A stretch of 64,000 nucleotides of DNA from NCBI RefSeq assembly GCF_025264625.1, contig NZ_CP093313.1:2790001-2854000 (forward strand), read 5' to 3'. Within the stretch, counting starts at the first letter, position 1, and each line of letters opens with the position of its first letter. A program made the translations under genes and the position numbers. Shown here piece by piece: positions 8,058-17,018 of this stretch. This DNA is from Occallatibacter riparius. GTDB taxonomy: Bacteria > Acidobacteriota > Terriglobia > Terriglobales > Acidobacteriaceae. Under the pieces are notes generated by a model. The model worked only from the letters and a program-made list of their open reading frames with translations, ran no database searches and was not told the DNA's origin.

Positions 8058-8089
8058 GAAGGAAGAACGCTCGCTTTGGACGCGGCGAT

Positions 8090-9457
8090 TTATTTCGGAA
8101 GAGCGAATGAGGGCCGGCGATGTGAAGTAATCATCCGGTTCACTTTGAGGGAGTGGGCTTTCATGCCCTTCCAGTCAGGCACATTCATGCTGAATGCGCC
8201 ATGAGCGTGAAGCTTGCCGGGAGTGGAGACTGTGCAGGAGTTTGCGGAGCCGAGTACCGGGTGAGGCAGGTCGGTTTCGAGGACCGAGGATTTATCGCAG
8301 GCGACGGCACCACCGGCATTGGAGCTGAAGTTCGAGCCTTCGATGTCGAGGGTGGCGTGCGTCAGGCCGAGAACGCCGGGGCCGCCATTGTTCCTGATGA
8401 TGGCATCGGTGAGGTAGAGTTGCGAACCCTGTTCGACGAGGATTCCGGCGCGATGGCTGTCGGTGCCGGTGCCGTTGTGGGAGATCTGATTGTTGCTGTA
8501 GAGGACGGCTGCCTGGCTGTTGCCATAGAGGCTGATGCCTGCGGTGGTGTGATCAGAGATGGTGACGCCACCGATGACGGTCAAGCTCCCGCCGAACTCC
8601 GAAGAGATGCCGAAAGGACCATTTGCCTGAATGGTCTCGAGGTAGGGTGCCCAGGTGGTGTTGCCGCCGGTGGAGATTTCGGAGGACTCCCAGAGCAGGA
8701 TTCCGCCGCCCTCGTTGCCGGTGATGGTCACGGGGCCAAAGAGGGCGAAGAGTCCCGCCTTGGCGCCGCCGAATTCGGCGATCCCGGAGCCGGTGGGAGT
8801 GGTGCTGTCCGACTGGGCGTGCGTATTGGTGATGGTCATGGTTCCGAATGCCATCATGACGGAGCGATCGAGGTTGATGCCTTTGTCGACGTTGTTGCTG
8901 ATGTCGACATTTCCGCCCCAGGCGACCACGGAGAGAAGAGAGTTATTCCCGGCATTGATTCCCCTGCCTCCGTTGTTGCTGAAGGCACCTGCGCCACCTA
9001 TGGTGACATTGGATGTTGCGATTGCCAGTCCCATGCCGGAGTTATTCACACTCTGAACGAAGGTGAATGAGACGTCAGTGCTGTTGTTGACGTTGATACC
9101 GTCGCCGTGGGGGTTGGTCACGACCATTCCCTGGATTTCAATGGTTTGCGAGGACTGGATGGTGAGACTTCCATTGAGGTTGAAGGTTTGCGCCCAGTCG
9201 GTGCCGATGGCGATGTTGCGGAGATAGCCGATGGTCACATTCTCGGTGCAGGTTTGTCCTGGCGGGACCCAGATTGAGGTTCCGTCAGTGGCTGCCGCGA
9301 GAGCGGAACTGATGGTGGGAAACTGCGCTGCAGGATTGGAGCAGTCGACTGCAAAAAACTGGGTGAACTGCTGTGCTGAGCCTTGAGCTGGGCCAGCAAG
9401 AAGGCAGAGAGAAACGAGTGCGCCGAGGCACGCAGGCGAACAAAGCCGAGGGATCAT
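8090..9457 (-). CDS. Secreted right-handed parallel beta-helix protein
   Basis: A 455-residue protein with a signal peptide (about residues 1-29, CLGALVSLCLLAGPAQGSA). The pectate-lyase-like start is FPTISSALAAATDGTSIWVPPGQ. About a dozen beta-helix coils follow, rich in asparagine ladders: SNVTIGG, NNGGRGINAGNN, GPVTITGNEGGGILLWESS, ATLDIEGSNFSSNAGG. Such folds occur in polysaccharide lyases, surface adhesins and copper-binding NosD-like proteins. I see no lyase catalytic signature, so the substrate is unknown. Four cysteines probably form disulfides outside the cytoplasm. Confidence 0.85.
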   Translation of the reverse strand: MIPRLCSPACLGALVSLCLLAGPAQGSAQQFTQFFAVDCSNPAAQFPTISSALAAATDGTSIWVPPGQTCTENVTIGYLRNIAIGTDWAQTFNLNGSLTIQSSQTIEIQGMVVTNPHGDGINVNNSTDVSFTFVQSVNNSGMGLAIATSNVTIGGAGAFSNNGGRGINAGNNSLLSVVAWGGNVDISNNVDKGINLDRSVMMAFGTMTITNTHAQSDSTTPTGSGIAEFGGAKAGLFALFGPVTITGNEGGGILLWESSEISTGGNTTWAPYLETIQANGPFGISSEFGGSLTVIGGVTISDHTTAGISLYGNSQAAVLYSNNQISHNGTGTDSHRAGILVEQGSQLYLTDAIIRNNGGPGVLGLTHATLDIEGSNFSSNAGGAVACDKSSVLETDLPHPVLGSANSCTVSTPGKLHAHGAFSMNVPDWKGMKAHSLKVNRMITSHRRPSFALPK

Positions 9458-9884
9458 TGGTTGCTCCTTTTAAGCCGAATTGGTTCGGGCCCGGACGATC
9501 CGGCGCTGAGGCGCGCGGCCGGAGGAGGAGCAAGAGAGCCGTGCACCCTTCGAATTGGCGGCGCCAATCGTGCTGGCGGTTGAGGGCAGGCGAAGCGGGA
9601 GCAAGGATGCGACTCAACCGCGGCGACCATCTTAGCACTGATTCGGGCGAGGGTTAATGCATTGGGATGAAATGATTTAGGGCAGGTTTGGTCCAAAATT
9701 GTCGGGCGGCGACGGCGGCGTGGTTCAGGGTGGGCTCGAGCAGGACATCGATGCCAGTTCTCTTCATGACCCCATTAGGCCTGGCTGTTTCCCACTGTCG
9801 CCACAATCAATGCGACAGGTGGGGCACTCGAATCGCAACAGGCGTTATTCTGCGAGCGGCGGCGCTCCGCCTGTTGAGAGAGCA
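9458..9884. other. Intergenic region between divergent genes, nothing coding recognised
   Basis: The 427 bp must hold promoters for the minus-strand beta-helix gene and the plus-strand small membrane protein. Open frames here are short, overlap on both strands and have no domain-like content. TTGGCGGCGCCAA (9555-9567) is a short palindrome. I could not assign boxes. Confidence 0.5.
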
Positions 9885-10247
9885 ATGAACGGCGTCATGA
9901 CCCCACGGGCGGAGAACGCCCGCATACTAATCGGGATTAAGCTGGCGCATACGGCAGTGTGGGCGATGTTTGCGGGGTGCATCGGGGTGTTGCCCTTCGC
10001 GGCGCTCACGCGGCATTTCAGGCTGGCGGGGTTTCTGGCGTTGGCCGTTTTGGCGGAGTGCCTGGTACTGGTCGTGAATGGACGGCGCTGCCCTCTGACC
10101 GATGTTGCGGCCCGGTATACGGAAGGGCGGCGCGCCAATTTCGATATCTATCTGCCCGAATGGCTGGCGCGCTCGAACAAGGTGATCTTCGGGACGCTGT
10201 TCGTTGTAGGCCTGATCGTGTTTGGTATGGCCTGGCGGATGCGATGA
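9885..10247 (+). CDS. Small membrane protein, DUF2784-like
   Basis: A 120-residue protein with three hydrophobic segments (about 18-38, 45-63 and 98-116). After the second comes NGRRCPLTDVAARYTEG, then FDIYLPEWLARSNKVIFG. The CPLT...Y pattern is reminiscent of DUF2784 small integral membrane proteins, whose function is unknown. That family link is from memory. ATG 9885 is close behind GAGAGAG (9876-9882); ATG 9897 is an alternative four residues later. Confidence 0.65.
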   Translation: MNGVMTPRAENARILIGIKLAHTAVWAMFAGCIGVLPFAALTRHFRLAGFLALAVLAECLVLVVNGRRCPLTDVAARYTEGRRANFDIYLPEWLARSNKVIFGTLFVVGLIVFGMAWRMR

Positions 10248-10446
10248 CCGAGGGCGAGCCTCGCCCGTCCCTACGGGACTCGGGAGGAATCAATTTGGGG
10301 CGTGTCCCGGGACTTCCGTCCCGGGCTATTGTCGCGCGTTCCTCCGGAACTAGTCAGGTGCGCTGCGGGATCTGCGGTTGATCCACGCGAAACTCGCTGC
10401 GCGAGTGGGGCTGCTCAGAATGACGAGGTATGGAGGGACGGGCGGG
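10248..10446. repeat. Intergenic block of short palindromes
   Basis: Several consecutive hairpins: GGGCGA-GCC-TCGCCC (10253-10267), GTCCC-TAC-GGGAC near 10268-10280 (also present at 1134-1146), CCCGGGAC-TTCC-GTCCCGGG (about 10305-10324) and ACTCGC-TGC-GCGAGT (about 10393-10407). The arrangement and sequence resemble the block at 1102-1345. It lies between convergent genes. Confidence 0.6.
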
Positions 10447-11769
10447 CTATTCGTGGGTTTCCGCGGGACGGGGACTGGCGGTGTCTTCTTCGTGGACCGG
10501 CGGGAAGACGCGGACGCGGTCGATGCGGCGATCGGTGGAGGCGACGACTTCCATGCGCAGGCCGGAGCTGGTTAGCTCGACGACTTCGCCGGCAAGGGGG
10601 ATGCGGCCTTCAATCTCGCTGACCAGGCCGCCGACGGTGGCGGCTTCGTATTCCTCGGGGACCTGGAAGCCGTTGCCGAAGAGGCCGTGGAGCTCGTTGA
10701 CGGGGAAGCTGCCGGGGACGACCCAGGCGCCGGTCTCTTCACGCTGCGGGTTTTCTTTGGGTGCTTCGACGTCATGCTCGTCGCGGATTTCGCCGACGAT
10801 CTGCTCGAGGAGGTCTTCGATGGTGACGAGGCCGGCGACGCCGCCGTACTCGTCGATGACGATGCGCATGTGCTGCTTTTCGCGCTGCATCTCGCGGAGG
10901 AGCTCGTATCCCTTTTTGGTTTCGGGAACGAAGGCGGCGGGGCGCTGGATGGAGGCGACGGTGCGGGTGCGGGCGTCGAGGTCGGCTATCTGGAGCAGGT
11001 CGTGGGCGAAGGCGATGCCGGTGATGTTGTCGAGTGTACCGGCGTAAACGGGGACGCGGGAGAAGTTGTGCTCCTTGAGCTCGACCAGGAACTGCTCAAG
11101 GGTGGTGGTGTCTTTAACGGCGAAGACCTGGGGGCGGGGGGTCATAACTTCCTTGACGAGTACGTCTCCGAATTCGACGGCGGAGCGGACGAGCTCGCGG
11201 TCGGTCTCTTCGAGGATGCCTTCTTCCTCGCCGGCTTCAAGGAGGGCTTCGACGTCAACGGAGCCTTCTTCTTCGTCGGCGGCGGGCGGCTCGGCCAGGG
11301 CGGCGAGCGAGAAGAAGAAGCGGATGACGACGGTGATGGGGGTTACGGCCCAGAGCAGCAAGCGGATGGGCCACATGAGGCGGCGCGGCCAGCGGCCCTC
11401 GGTGCGTTCAAACAGGAGCCAGGGGATGAACTGGTTGCAGAAGACGACGACTAGGATGACGCCGAGCGCGGCCTGCACAAATTCGCCGGGAGTGGCGCGG
11501 GCTACGTTGAAGGCGCGGTCGAAGAGGAGATCGGTGAAGACGATGGCGATGCCGCAGAGAGCGAGTTGCTGCGCGACGGCTGCGGAGAGGGCGGCGTGCT
11601 CGCGAGTGAGGCCGATGTGGGGCTCGATGAGCTCTTCCCAGGCGTCGAGGTTGTCCTGAACTTCGCGGGAGAGGATCTTGCCGAATTCGGCGTAGACGCG
11701 GCTGATGTAGGAGGCCAGGATCTCGAGGAGAGCGAGGGCGAGGATGGCGAGGAGGGCGGTCAGGGTCAT
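10447..11769 (-). CDS. CNNM/CorC (HlyC) family transporter with CBS domains
   Basis: A 440-residue membrane protein. An N-terminal CNNM-type transmembrane domain (about residues 1-165) has helices LLAILALALLEILASYI, ALCGIAIVFTDLLF and VQAALGVILVVVFCNQFI. A tandem CBS pair follows (about 205-330: VMTPRPQVFAV...FSRVPVYAG, then VIDEYGGVAGLVTIEDLLEQIVGEI), then a CorC_HlyC domain (about 345-430, VPGSFPVNELHGLFG). Relatives are linked to Mg/Co efflux or Na/Mg exchange. Its ATG overlaps the ybeY stop as ATGA, so translation is coupled. Confidence 0.92.
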   Translation of the reverse strand: MTLTALLAILALALLEILASYISRVYAEFGKILSREVQDNLDAWEELIEPHIGLTREHAALSAAVAQQLALCGIAIVFTDLLFDRAFNVARATPGEFVQAALGVILVVVFCNQFIPWLLFERTEGRWPRRLMWPIRLLLWAVTPITVVIRFFFSLAALAEPPAADEEEGSVDVEALLEAGEEEGILEETDRELVRSAVEFGDVLVKEVMTPRPQVFAVKDTTTLEQFLVELKEHNFSRVPVYAGTLDNITGIAFAHDLLQIADLDARTRTVASIQRPAAFVPETKKGYELLREMQREKQHMRIVIDEYGGVAGLVTIEDLLEQIVGEIRDEHDVEAPKENPQREETGAWVVPGSFPVNELHGLFGNGFQVPEEYEAATVGGLVSEIEGRIPLAGEVVELTSSGLRMEVVASTDRRIDRVRVFPPVHEEDTASPRPAETHE

Positions 11770-12392
11770 TTTTGCCGCCTCTTCTTTGGTGACTTCGATG
11801 CCACCGGTGAAGACACCCGCGCTACAGCCGGTCGGGAGACGGGCGCTGCTTTTCGCGGCGGCGCTACTTTTTGTGGCGTGATGGTGCGTTCGATGAGGCC
11901 GAGGGGGAGGTTGAGCTGGGCGCGCAGGGTGCGCTCGCGGCGGGCCATCTGGCCGGTGTCGGTTTCGTGGTCGTAGCCGGCGAGGTGGAGGAGGCCGTGG
12001 AGGATGAGGACCTTGATTTCGGTAGAAAGGGGGTGGCCCTGGCCGGCGGCTTGGGTACGTGCCGTATCGATGCTGACGGCCAGGTCGCCGGCGGGTTGAT
12101 CGGTGGGTCGGAGACCGGGGAGGGGGTCGGCGGGGAAGGAGAGGACGTCGGTCGCCTTGTTCTTGTGGCGGAAGTCGCGGTTAAGTTTGCGGATGGCGGG
12201 GTCGGTCGTGAGGAGGACGCTCACCGCGCCTTTGAGGCGGACGGCGGATTGGGCTTCGCGGAGGAAGGCGTTCAGGGTGCGCACGGATGGCAGGCGGGTG
12301 GCAAGTTCGGCTTTGCGGGATTCAGGCGAGGGTGGACCCGATTTCGTGGAGGGCCGGGAGTCGGGGTCCAAGTCTGGGTCGAGGATGATCAT
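11766..12392 (-). CDS. ybeY: Endoribonuclease YbeY (16S rRNA maturation)
   Basis: A 208-residue protein carrying the zinc-binding signature HGLLHLAGYDH, with H132, H136 and H142, preceded by the family block DVLSFPAD. YbeY is a metal-dependent RNase needed for 16S 3'-end processing and ribosome quality control. The protein has a basic, proline-rich tail of about 40 residues after the catalytic core (PRKAAPVSRPAVARVSSPVA) that is longer than usual. It sits between phoH and corC, the conserved order of this locus. A GAGGCCGTC/GACGGCCTC hairpin (12400-12427) lies just upstream of the start and could affect its translation. Confidence 0.93.
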   Translation of the reverse strand: MIILDPDLDPDSRPSTKSGPPSPESRKAELATRLPSVRTLNAFLREAQSAVRLKGAVSVLLTTDPAIRKLNRDFRHKNKATDVLSFPADPLPGLRPTDQPAGDLAVSIDTARTQAAGQGHPLSTEIKVLILHGLLHLAGYDHETDTGQMARRERTLRAQLNLPLGLIERTITPQKVAPPRKAAPVSRPAVARVSSPVASKSPKKRRQK

Positions 12393-12459
12393 CGTGCGCG
12401 AGGCCGTCTGCGGGTGCGGACGGCCTCGATTAGTTTCATTTTACGCGAAGAGCCCGCAT

Positions 12460-13497
12460 TTACTGAGGCTTAACCGACTGCTGGGTTCGGGGTTCGCGGG
12501 GTTGCGCTGGCTGGTCGTAGGTCTCGCCCATGTTGAGGGGGAGTTCCTGTTGCTGGGGTTTGGCGGCGTCGTAGGCGCGGACGATGCGCTGCACGAGGGC
12601 GTGGCGCACGACGTCGGAGTCTTCGAAATGGCAGAACCTGATGCCTTCCACGCCTTCGAGGACGTTGATGGCGTCGACCAGGCCGGACTTGCGCGGGTTG
12701 GGCAGGTCGATCTGGGTGATGTCGCCGGTGATGACCGCACGGGAGTTGTTGCCGAGGCGGGTGAGGAACATCTTCATCTGCTCGATGGTGGTGTTCTGGG
12801 CCTCGTCCATGATGATGAAGGCGTCGTTGAGGGTGCGGCCGCGCATGAAGGCGAGGGGGGCCACCTCAATGACGTTCTTCTCGAGCATCTTGTCGACCTT
12901 TTCGGGGTCGAGGAGGTCGTAGAGGGCGTCGTAGAGCGGGCGCAGGTAGGGGTCGACCTTTTCCTGGAGGGAGCCGGGGAGGAAGCCGAGTTTTTCGCCG
13001 GCTTCGACGGCGGGGCGGACGAGCACGATGCGGCTGACCTTTTTGGCGTTCATGGCGCTTACGGCCATGGCGACGGCAAGATAGGTTTTTCCGGTGCCGG
13101 CGGGGCCGACGCCGAAGACCATGTCGTTCTGCTCGATGGCCTCGACGTATTTCCGCTGGTTGACGGAGCGGGGCTGGACGGTGCGCTTGACGCCCGCCGA
13201 GCGAGCCTTGCCGCTGTCCGCCAGTGACTTAAGAGTGACGGAGGGGTCAGCGACCACCATCCGAAGCATGCCGTTCAACTCGCCGTTGTGGGGATTGATG
13301 CCCTGGCGGCGGAGGGTTTCGAAGTCCTGAAACACGCCCCGGACGCGGTTTACGCCCGATTCCGGACCTTCCACGTGTACGGCGTCGGAGCGGAGATCGA
13401 TCCGGACGCCAAGAGAATCTTCCATCAACCTGAGGTTTTCATCGCGGGTCCCGAACAGGGGCTCAAGGTTTGGGGTGATCTCAAGAGCGATCTTCAA
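12460..13497 (-). CDS. phoH: PhoH family ATPase
   Basis: A 345-residue cytoplasmic P-loop protein. An N-terminal KH-like region (about 1-100) is followed by the PhoH ATPase core. Walker A is GPAGTGKT at 131-138 and Walker B is [10 protein letters not shown] with D231-E232. Family members are ATPases tied to RNA metabolism, in line with its place ahead of ybeY. The start is TTG 13497, with GGAGG about 12 nt upstream. The gene begins the phoH-ybeY-corC operon; the gap to ybeY is 67 nt. Confidence 0.93.
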   Translation of the reverse strand: MKIALEITPNLEPLFGTRDENLRLMEDSLGVRIDLRSDAVHVEGPESGVNRVRGVFQDFETLRRQGINPHNGELNGMLRMVVADPSVTLKSLADSGKARSAGVKRTVQPRSVNQRKYVEAIEQNDMVFGVGPAGTGKTYLAVAMAVSAMNAKKVSRIVLVRPAVEAGEKLGFLPGSLQEKVDPYLRPLYDALYDLLDPEKVDKMLEKNVIEVAPLAFMRGRTLNDAFIIMDEAQNTTIEQMKMFLTRLGNNSRAVITGDITQIDLPNPRKSGLVDAINVLEGVEGIRFCHFEDSDVVRHALVQRIVRAYDAAKPQQQELPLNMGETYDQPAQPREPRTQQSVKPQ

Positions 13498-14297
13498 GGT
13501 TTTCGGCAGCCTCCAAGGCTTCTGGTTAAGTTGAACGTTCGCAAGCCGTTGCTGGTTCCGTCCGCCTGCTCTTTTGGCGGGACGGGATCAATAACGGCGC
13601 CTGTTCTTTGGATGCGGAAACAGGACTGAAGGCGCAGTGGCACCGGCGTGGAGACCGGAGCGCGTGCGGATTGAACTGGGGTGGGATGAGGCTGTTTGCA
13701 GGGGGTGGATCTGCCGGTCGCGGGGCGCAGGGTTGAGCGGAGGCTCTTTACTGCCGGTTGAGGGTGCGAATTGGTGTACGCGACCAAGTAGAGGTATCTG
13801 CGAAAGAGAGTAGCCCGACTGAGTTCCGGCGTCAACAGGAGGATGCATGAATATTTCGGGTTACTTAGGGTTTTGACGGGTAGAGGCAGGAATAGAGACA
13901 GGGAACAGGGACCAGGGAACATGAAAAGCGGGGTTAGAGACCAGGCATTAGGGATTAGGCATTAGAAAAGGGCAAAACATTGGAGGGTGTTGGGGTGCGC
14001 GTTGCATTGTCGTTGGCGAATGAGATGCTGCTCTGCTGATCCGGAGGATGGATCGGAGTGTGTCCTATGATGTGACGCTGCGTGGCTGCAATGCGGATGG
14101 CGGTCGTTGCGAAATGCATTTAGAAACGCGGCCTCATTTGGTACTGGACCGATGCACCGCGCGCGCACTGTGACTGCAATCACTCGACAGTGGTACATAC
14201 GGATGTTACAGTTCCGGTGAAAATTTTCCCTCGTTCCAGAGGTCGCGTTTTTCGAGTCGTCCGTCATACGGCTTCAAACCTAAGTCTGGGAGGACTT
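13498..14297. other. Long intergenic region with GGGAACAGGG/CATTAGGG repeats
   Basis: About 690-800 bp between divergent phoH and the pyrophosphatase. Near 13868-13970 it holds imperfect low-complexity repeats: AGAGACAGGGAACAGGGACC, AGGGAACATG, and then CCAGGCATTAGGGATTAGGC followed by ATTAG. Similar text recurs at 24141-24178 and 44678-44703. Open frames here have no domain-like content. Promoters for both neighbours must lie here, but none is convincing. Confidence 0.5.
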
Positions 14298-16892
14298 GTG
14301 ACTGTACAGGAGTGCGAGTACCTGTTTTTGGGAGTGATTATTTTGTCACTGATTGCGGCGTGGTCTTGTAGACGTCGCTTGGTTGGCTCGGCTGCAAGCT
14401 CCGTTCCGGGCTCCGTGGCTGTGCAGAGGATCGCGGCGGCTGTGAGGAACGGCATTGAGGGATTGCTGGGCCGGCGGTTGAGGACCGCGATGGCGCTTCT
14501 GGGTACGGTTGCATTGCTCCCGGCGTTTGCCGGTGCGCAGGAAAAGGCCGGTGGCGGAGAAGCCAACCTGGTACTGCCTGATCTGTCGAGCGTGAGTTTT
14601 CTGGGGATGACCGGGCATGCGCTGCTGACGGTCGGATTGCTGTTCTGCGTGGGCGGACTGCTGTTCGGCCTGGCGATTTATGTGCAGTTGAAGAACCTTC
14701 CAGTGCATCGCACGATGCGCGACATCTCCGAACTGATCTACGAGACCTGCAAGACCTATCTGTTCACGCAGGGCAAGTTCATCCTTCTCCTATGGGCTTT
14801 CATTGCGGTCATTATCGCTTTGTATTTCGGCGTTCTGGCTCCGGTGGGAAATGTTGGCGTGACGCTGCCCATCATCCTTCTGTTCAGCCTTGTCGGTATC
14901 GCGGGCAGCTACGGCGTGGCGTGGTTCGGCATTCGCGTGAACACGTTTGCCAACTCGCGCACTGCGTTTGCGGGACTGCGCGGCAAGCCGTATCCGTGCT
15001 ATGCGATTCCGCTGAAGGCCGGCATGAGCATCGGCATGGCGCTCATTTCGGTTGAACTGCTGATCATGCTGTTCATCCTGCTGTTTATTCCGGGGAACTA
15101 TGCAGGTCCGTGCTTCATCGGCTTCGCTATCGGCGAATCGCTGGGCGCGGCGGCGCTGCGTATTGCGGGCGGTATCTTCACCAAGATCGCCGACATCGGA
15201 TCGGATCTGATGAAGATTGTCTTCAAGATCAAGGAAGACGATGCGCGTAACCCGGGCGTGATCGCAGACTGCACGGGCGACAACGCAGGCGACTCGGTTG
15301 GACCGAGCGCGGACGGATTCGAAACGTACGGCGTGACAGGCGTGGCGCTGATCACGTTCATCCTGCTGGCGGTACACGACCAGAAGACGCAGGTGCAGTT
15401 GCTGGTGTGGATCTTCGTGATGCGCGTGGCTATGCTGCTGTCGAGCGCGGGTGCGTACTTCCTGAACAGCGCGATCGCCAAGGCGAAATATGCCAATGCC
15501 GATGAGATGGACTTTGAGCATCCGCTGACCACGCTGGTATGGCTTACGTCGGTTGTCTCCATCGTGCTCACGTACATCGTGTCTTACGAACTGATCCGCG
15601 ACATGGGCGATGGAACGATCTGGTGGAAGCTGGCTTCGATCATCTCGTGCGGAACGCTGGCGGGCGCGCTGATTCCAGAATTTGTGAAGGTGTTCACATC
15701 GACGAAATCGGCGCACGTAAAGGAAGTGGTGACGTCGGCGCAGGAAGGCGGAGCTTCGCTGGGAATTCTGTCGGGCTTTGTGGCCGGCAACTTCTCCGGC
15801 TACTGGCTGGGCTTGTGCATGGTTGCGCTGATGGGCACTGGGTACTACTTCAGCATGGGCATTCCTTCGGGGCCGGCCGGATTGATGCTGGCTCCGGCAG
15901 TGTTCGCGTTCGGACTGGTGGCGTTCGGGTTCCTGGGTATGGGCCCGGTGACGATCGCGGTCGACTCGTATGGGCCGGTGACGGACAACGCGCAGTCGGT
16001 GTACGAGCTGTCGCTGATCGAAAATGTGCCGAACATTGAAGCCGAGCTGAAGAAGGACTTCGGTTTTGCGGCGAACTTTGAAGCTGCGAAGCACTGGCTG
16101 GAAGCCAACGATGGCGCGGGCAACACGTTCAAGGCGACGGCGAAGCCGGTGCTGATTGGAACGGCGGTGGTGGGCGCGACCACGATGATCTTCTCGATCA
16201 TCATGGCGCTGACCGATGGCCTGACGCACAGCGTTGAGAACCTCTCGCTGCTGCATGCTCCGTTCATGCTGGGCTTGATCACGGGCGGCGCGGTGATCTA
16301 CTGGTTCACGGGCGCGTCAACGCAGGCCGTGTCCACGGGTGCTTATCGCGCGGTGGAGTTCATCAAGGCCAACATCAAGCTGGAAGGCGTGGAGAAAGCG
16401 TCGGTTACGGACTCGAAGAAGGTGGTTGAGATCTGCACGGTCTATGCGCAGAAGGGCATGTTCAACATCTTTCTCGGCGTGTTCTTCGCGACGCTCGCTT
16501 TCGCGTTCTTCGAGCCGTACTTCTTTATTGGCTACCTGATCTCGATCGCGATCTTCGGCTTGTACCAGGCCATCTTCATGGCCAATGCCGGCGGTGCATG
16601 GGACAACGCTAAGAAGGTTGTGGAAGTCGACCTGAAGCAGAAGGGCACTCCGCTGCACGATGCAACCGTGATTGGTGACACCGTGGGCGATCCGTTCAAG
16701 GACACGTCGTCGGTGGCCATGAACCCGGTGATCAAGTTCACAACGCTGTTCGGGCTGCTGGCGGTGGAGCTTGCACAGACCCTCAGTGGCGATAAGATGA
16801 CAATGAAACTGATCCTGGCAGTTGCGTTCTTCCTAGTGTCAATGTTCTTCGTCAGGAAGTCGTTCTATGGAATGAGGATTCAGTCGAAGTAA
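14298..16892 (+). CDS. hppA: Membrane-bound proton/sodium-pumping pyrophosphatase
   Basis: About 864 residues and 15-16 transmembrane helices. It splits pyrophosphate to phosphate and pumps ions across the membrane. The acidic active-site block reads DCTGDNAGDSVGPSADGFET (about 15268-15327), the variant form where classical enzymes have DNVGD.AGMGAD. A second acidic block, GDTVGDPFKDTSSVAMNPVIK, lies near the C-terminus. GNTFKATAK (about 16118) has a lysine at the place that distinguishes K+-independent (K) from K+-dependent (A) enzymes, so K+-independence is suggested. Start is uncertain: GTG 14298 follows GGGAGG; ATG 14490 follows GAGG and would start at a signal-like segment; GTG 14190 is also in frame. 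Confidence 0.93.
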   Translation: MTVQECEYLFLGVIILSLIAAWSCRRRLVGSAASSVPGSVAVQRIAAAVRNGIEGLLGRRLRTAMALLGTVALLPAFAGAQEKAGGGEANLVLPDLSSVSFLGMTGHALLTVGLLFCVGGLLFGLAIYVQLKNLPVHRTMRDISELIYETCKTYLFTQGKFILLLWAFIAVIIALYFGVLAPVGNVGVTLPIILLFSLVGIAGSYGVAWFGIRVNTFANSRTAFAGLRGKPYPCYAIPLKAGMSIGMALISVELLIMLFILLFIPGNYAGPCFIGFAIGESLGAAALRIAGGIFTKIADIGSDLMKIVFKIKEDDARNPGVIADCTGDNAGDSVGPSADGFETYGVTGVALITFILLAVHDQKTQVQLLVWIFVMRVAMLLSSAGAYFLNSAIAKAKYANADEMDFEHPLTTLVWLTSVVSIVLTYIVSYELIRDMGDGTIWWKLASIISCGTLAGALIPEFVKVFTSTKSAHVKEVVTSAQEGGASLGILSGFVAGNFSGYWLGLCMVALMGTGYYFSMGIPSGPAGLMLAPAVFAFGLVAFGFLGMGPVTIAVDSYGPVTDNAQSVYELSLIENVPNIEAELKKDFGFAANFEAAKHWLEANDGAGNTFKATAKPVLIGTAVVGATTMIFSIIMALTDGLTHSVENLSLLHAPFMLGLITGGAVIYWFTGASTQAVSTGAYRAVEFIKANIKLEGVEKASVTDSKKVVEICTVYAQKGMFNIFLGVFFATLAFAFFEPYFFIGYLISIAIFGLYQAIFMANAGGAWDNAKKVVEVDLKQKGTPLHDATVIGDTVGDPFKDTSSVAMNPVIKFTTLFGLLAVELAQTLSGDKMTMKLILAVAFFLVSMFFVRKSFYGMRIQSK

Positions 16893-16915
16893 CTGGCTGA
16901 TAACTTCGAGTTGCC

Positions 16916-16943
16916 AAACGCCGCCTGGAAACGGGCGGCGTTT
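16916..16943 (+). terminator. Rho-independent terminator of hppA
   Basis: A perfect 10-bp stem, AAACGCCGCC/GGCGGCGTTT, with an 8-nt loop, followed by TTTTGTTTG, 24 nt past the hppA stop. Confidence 0.85.
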
Positions 16944-17018
16944 TGTTTGTGCCGCAGGCGGTAAGATGGCGTCGAACGAATTCTTCTTTCGCTCGTCTTG
17001 TGCCTGAGGAGGGTCCTG

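Noticed and set aside
14790..16256. 488-codon open frame opposite hppA
   Set aside because: Arg/His/Gln-rich composition typical of an antisense frame of a GC-rich gene.
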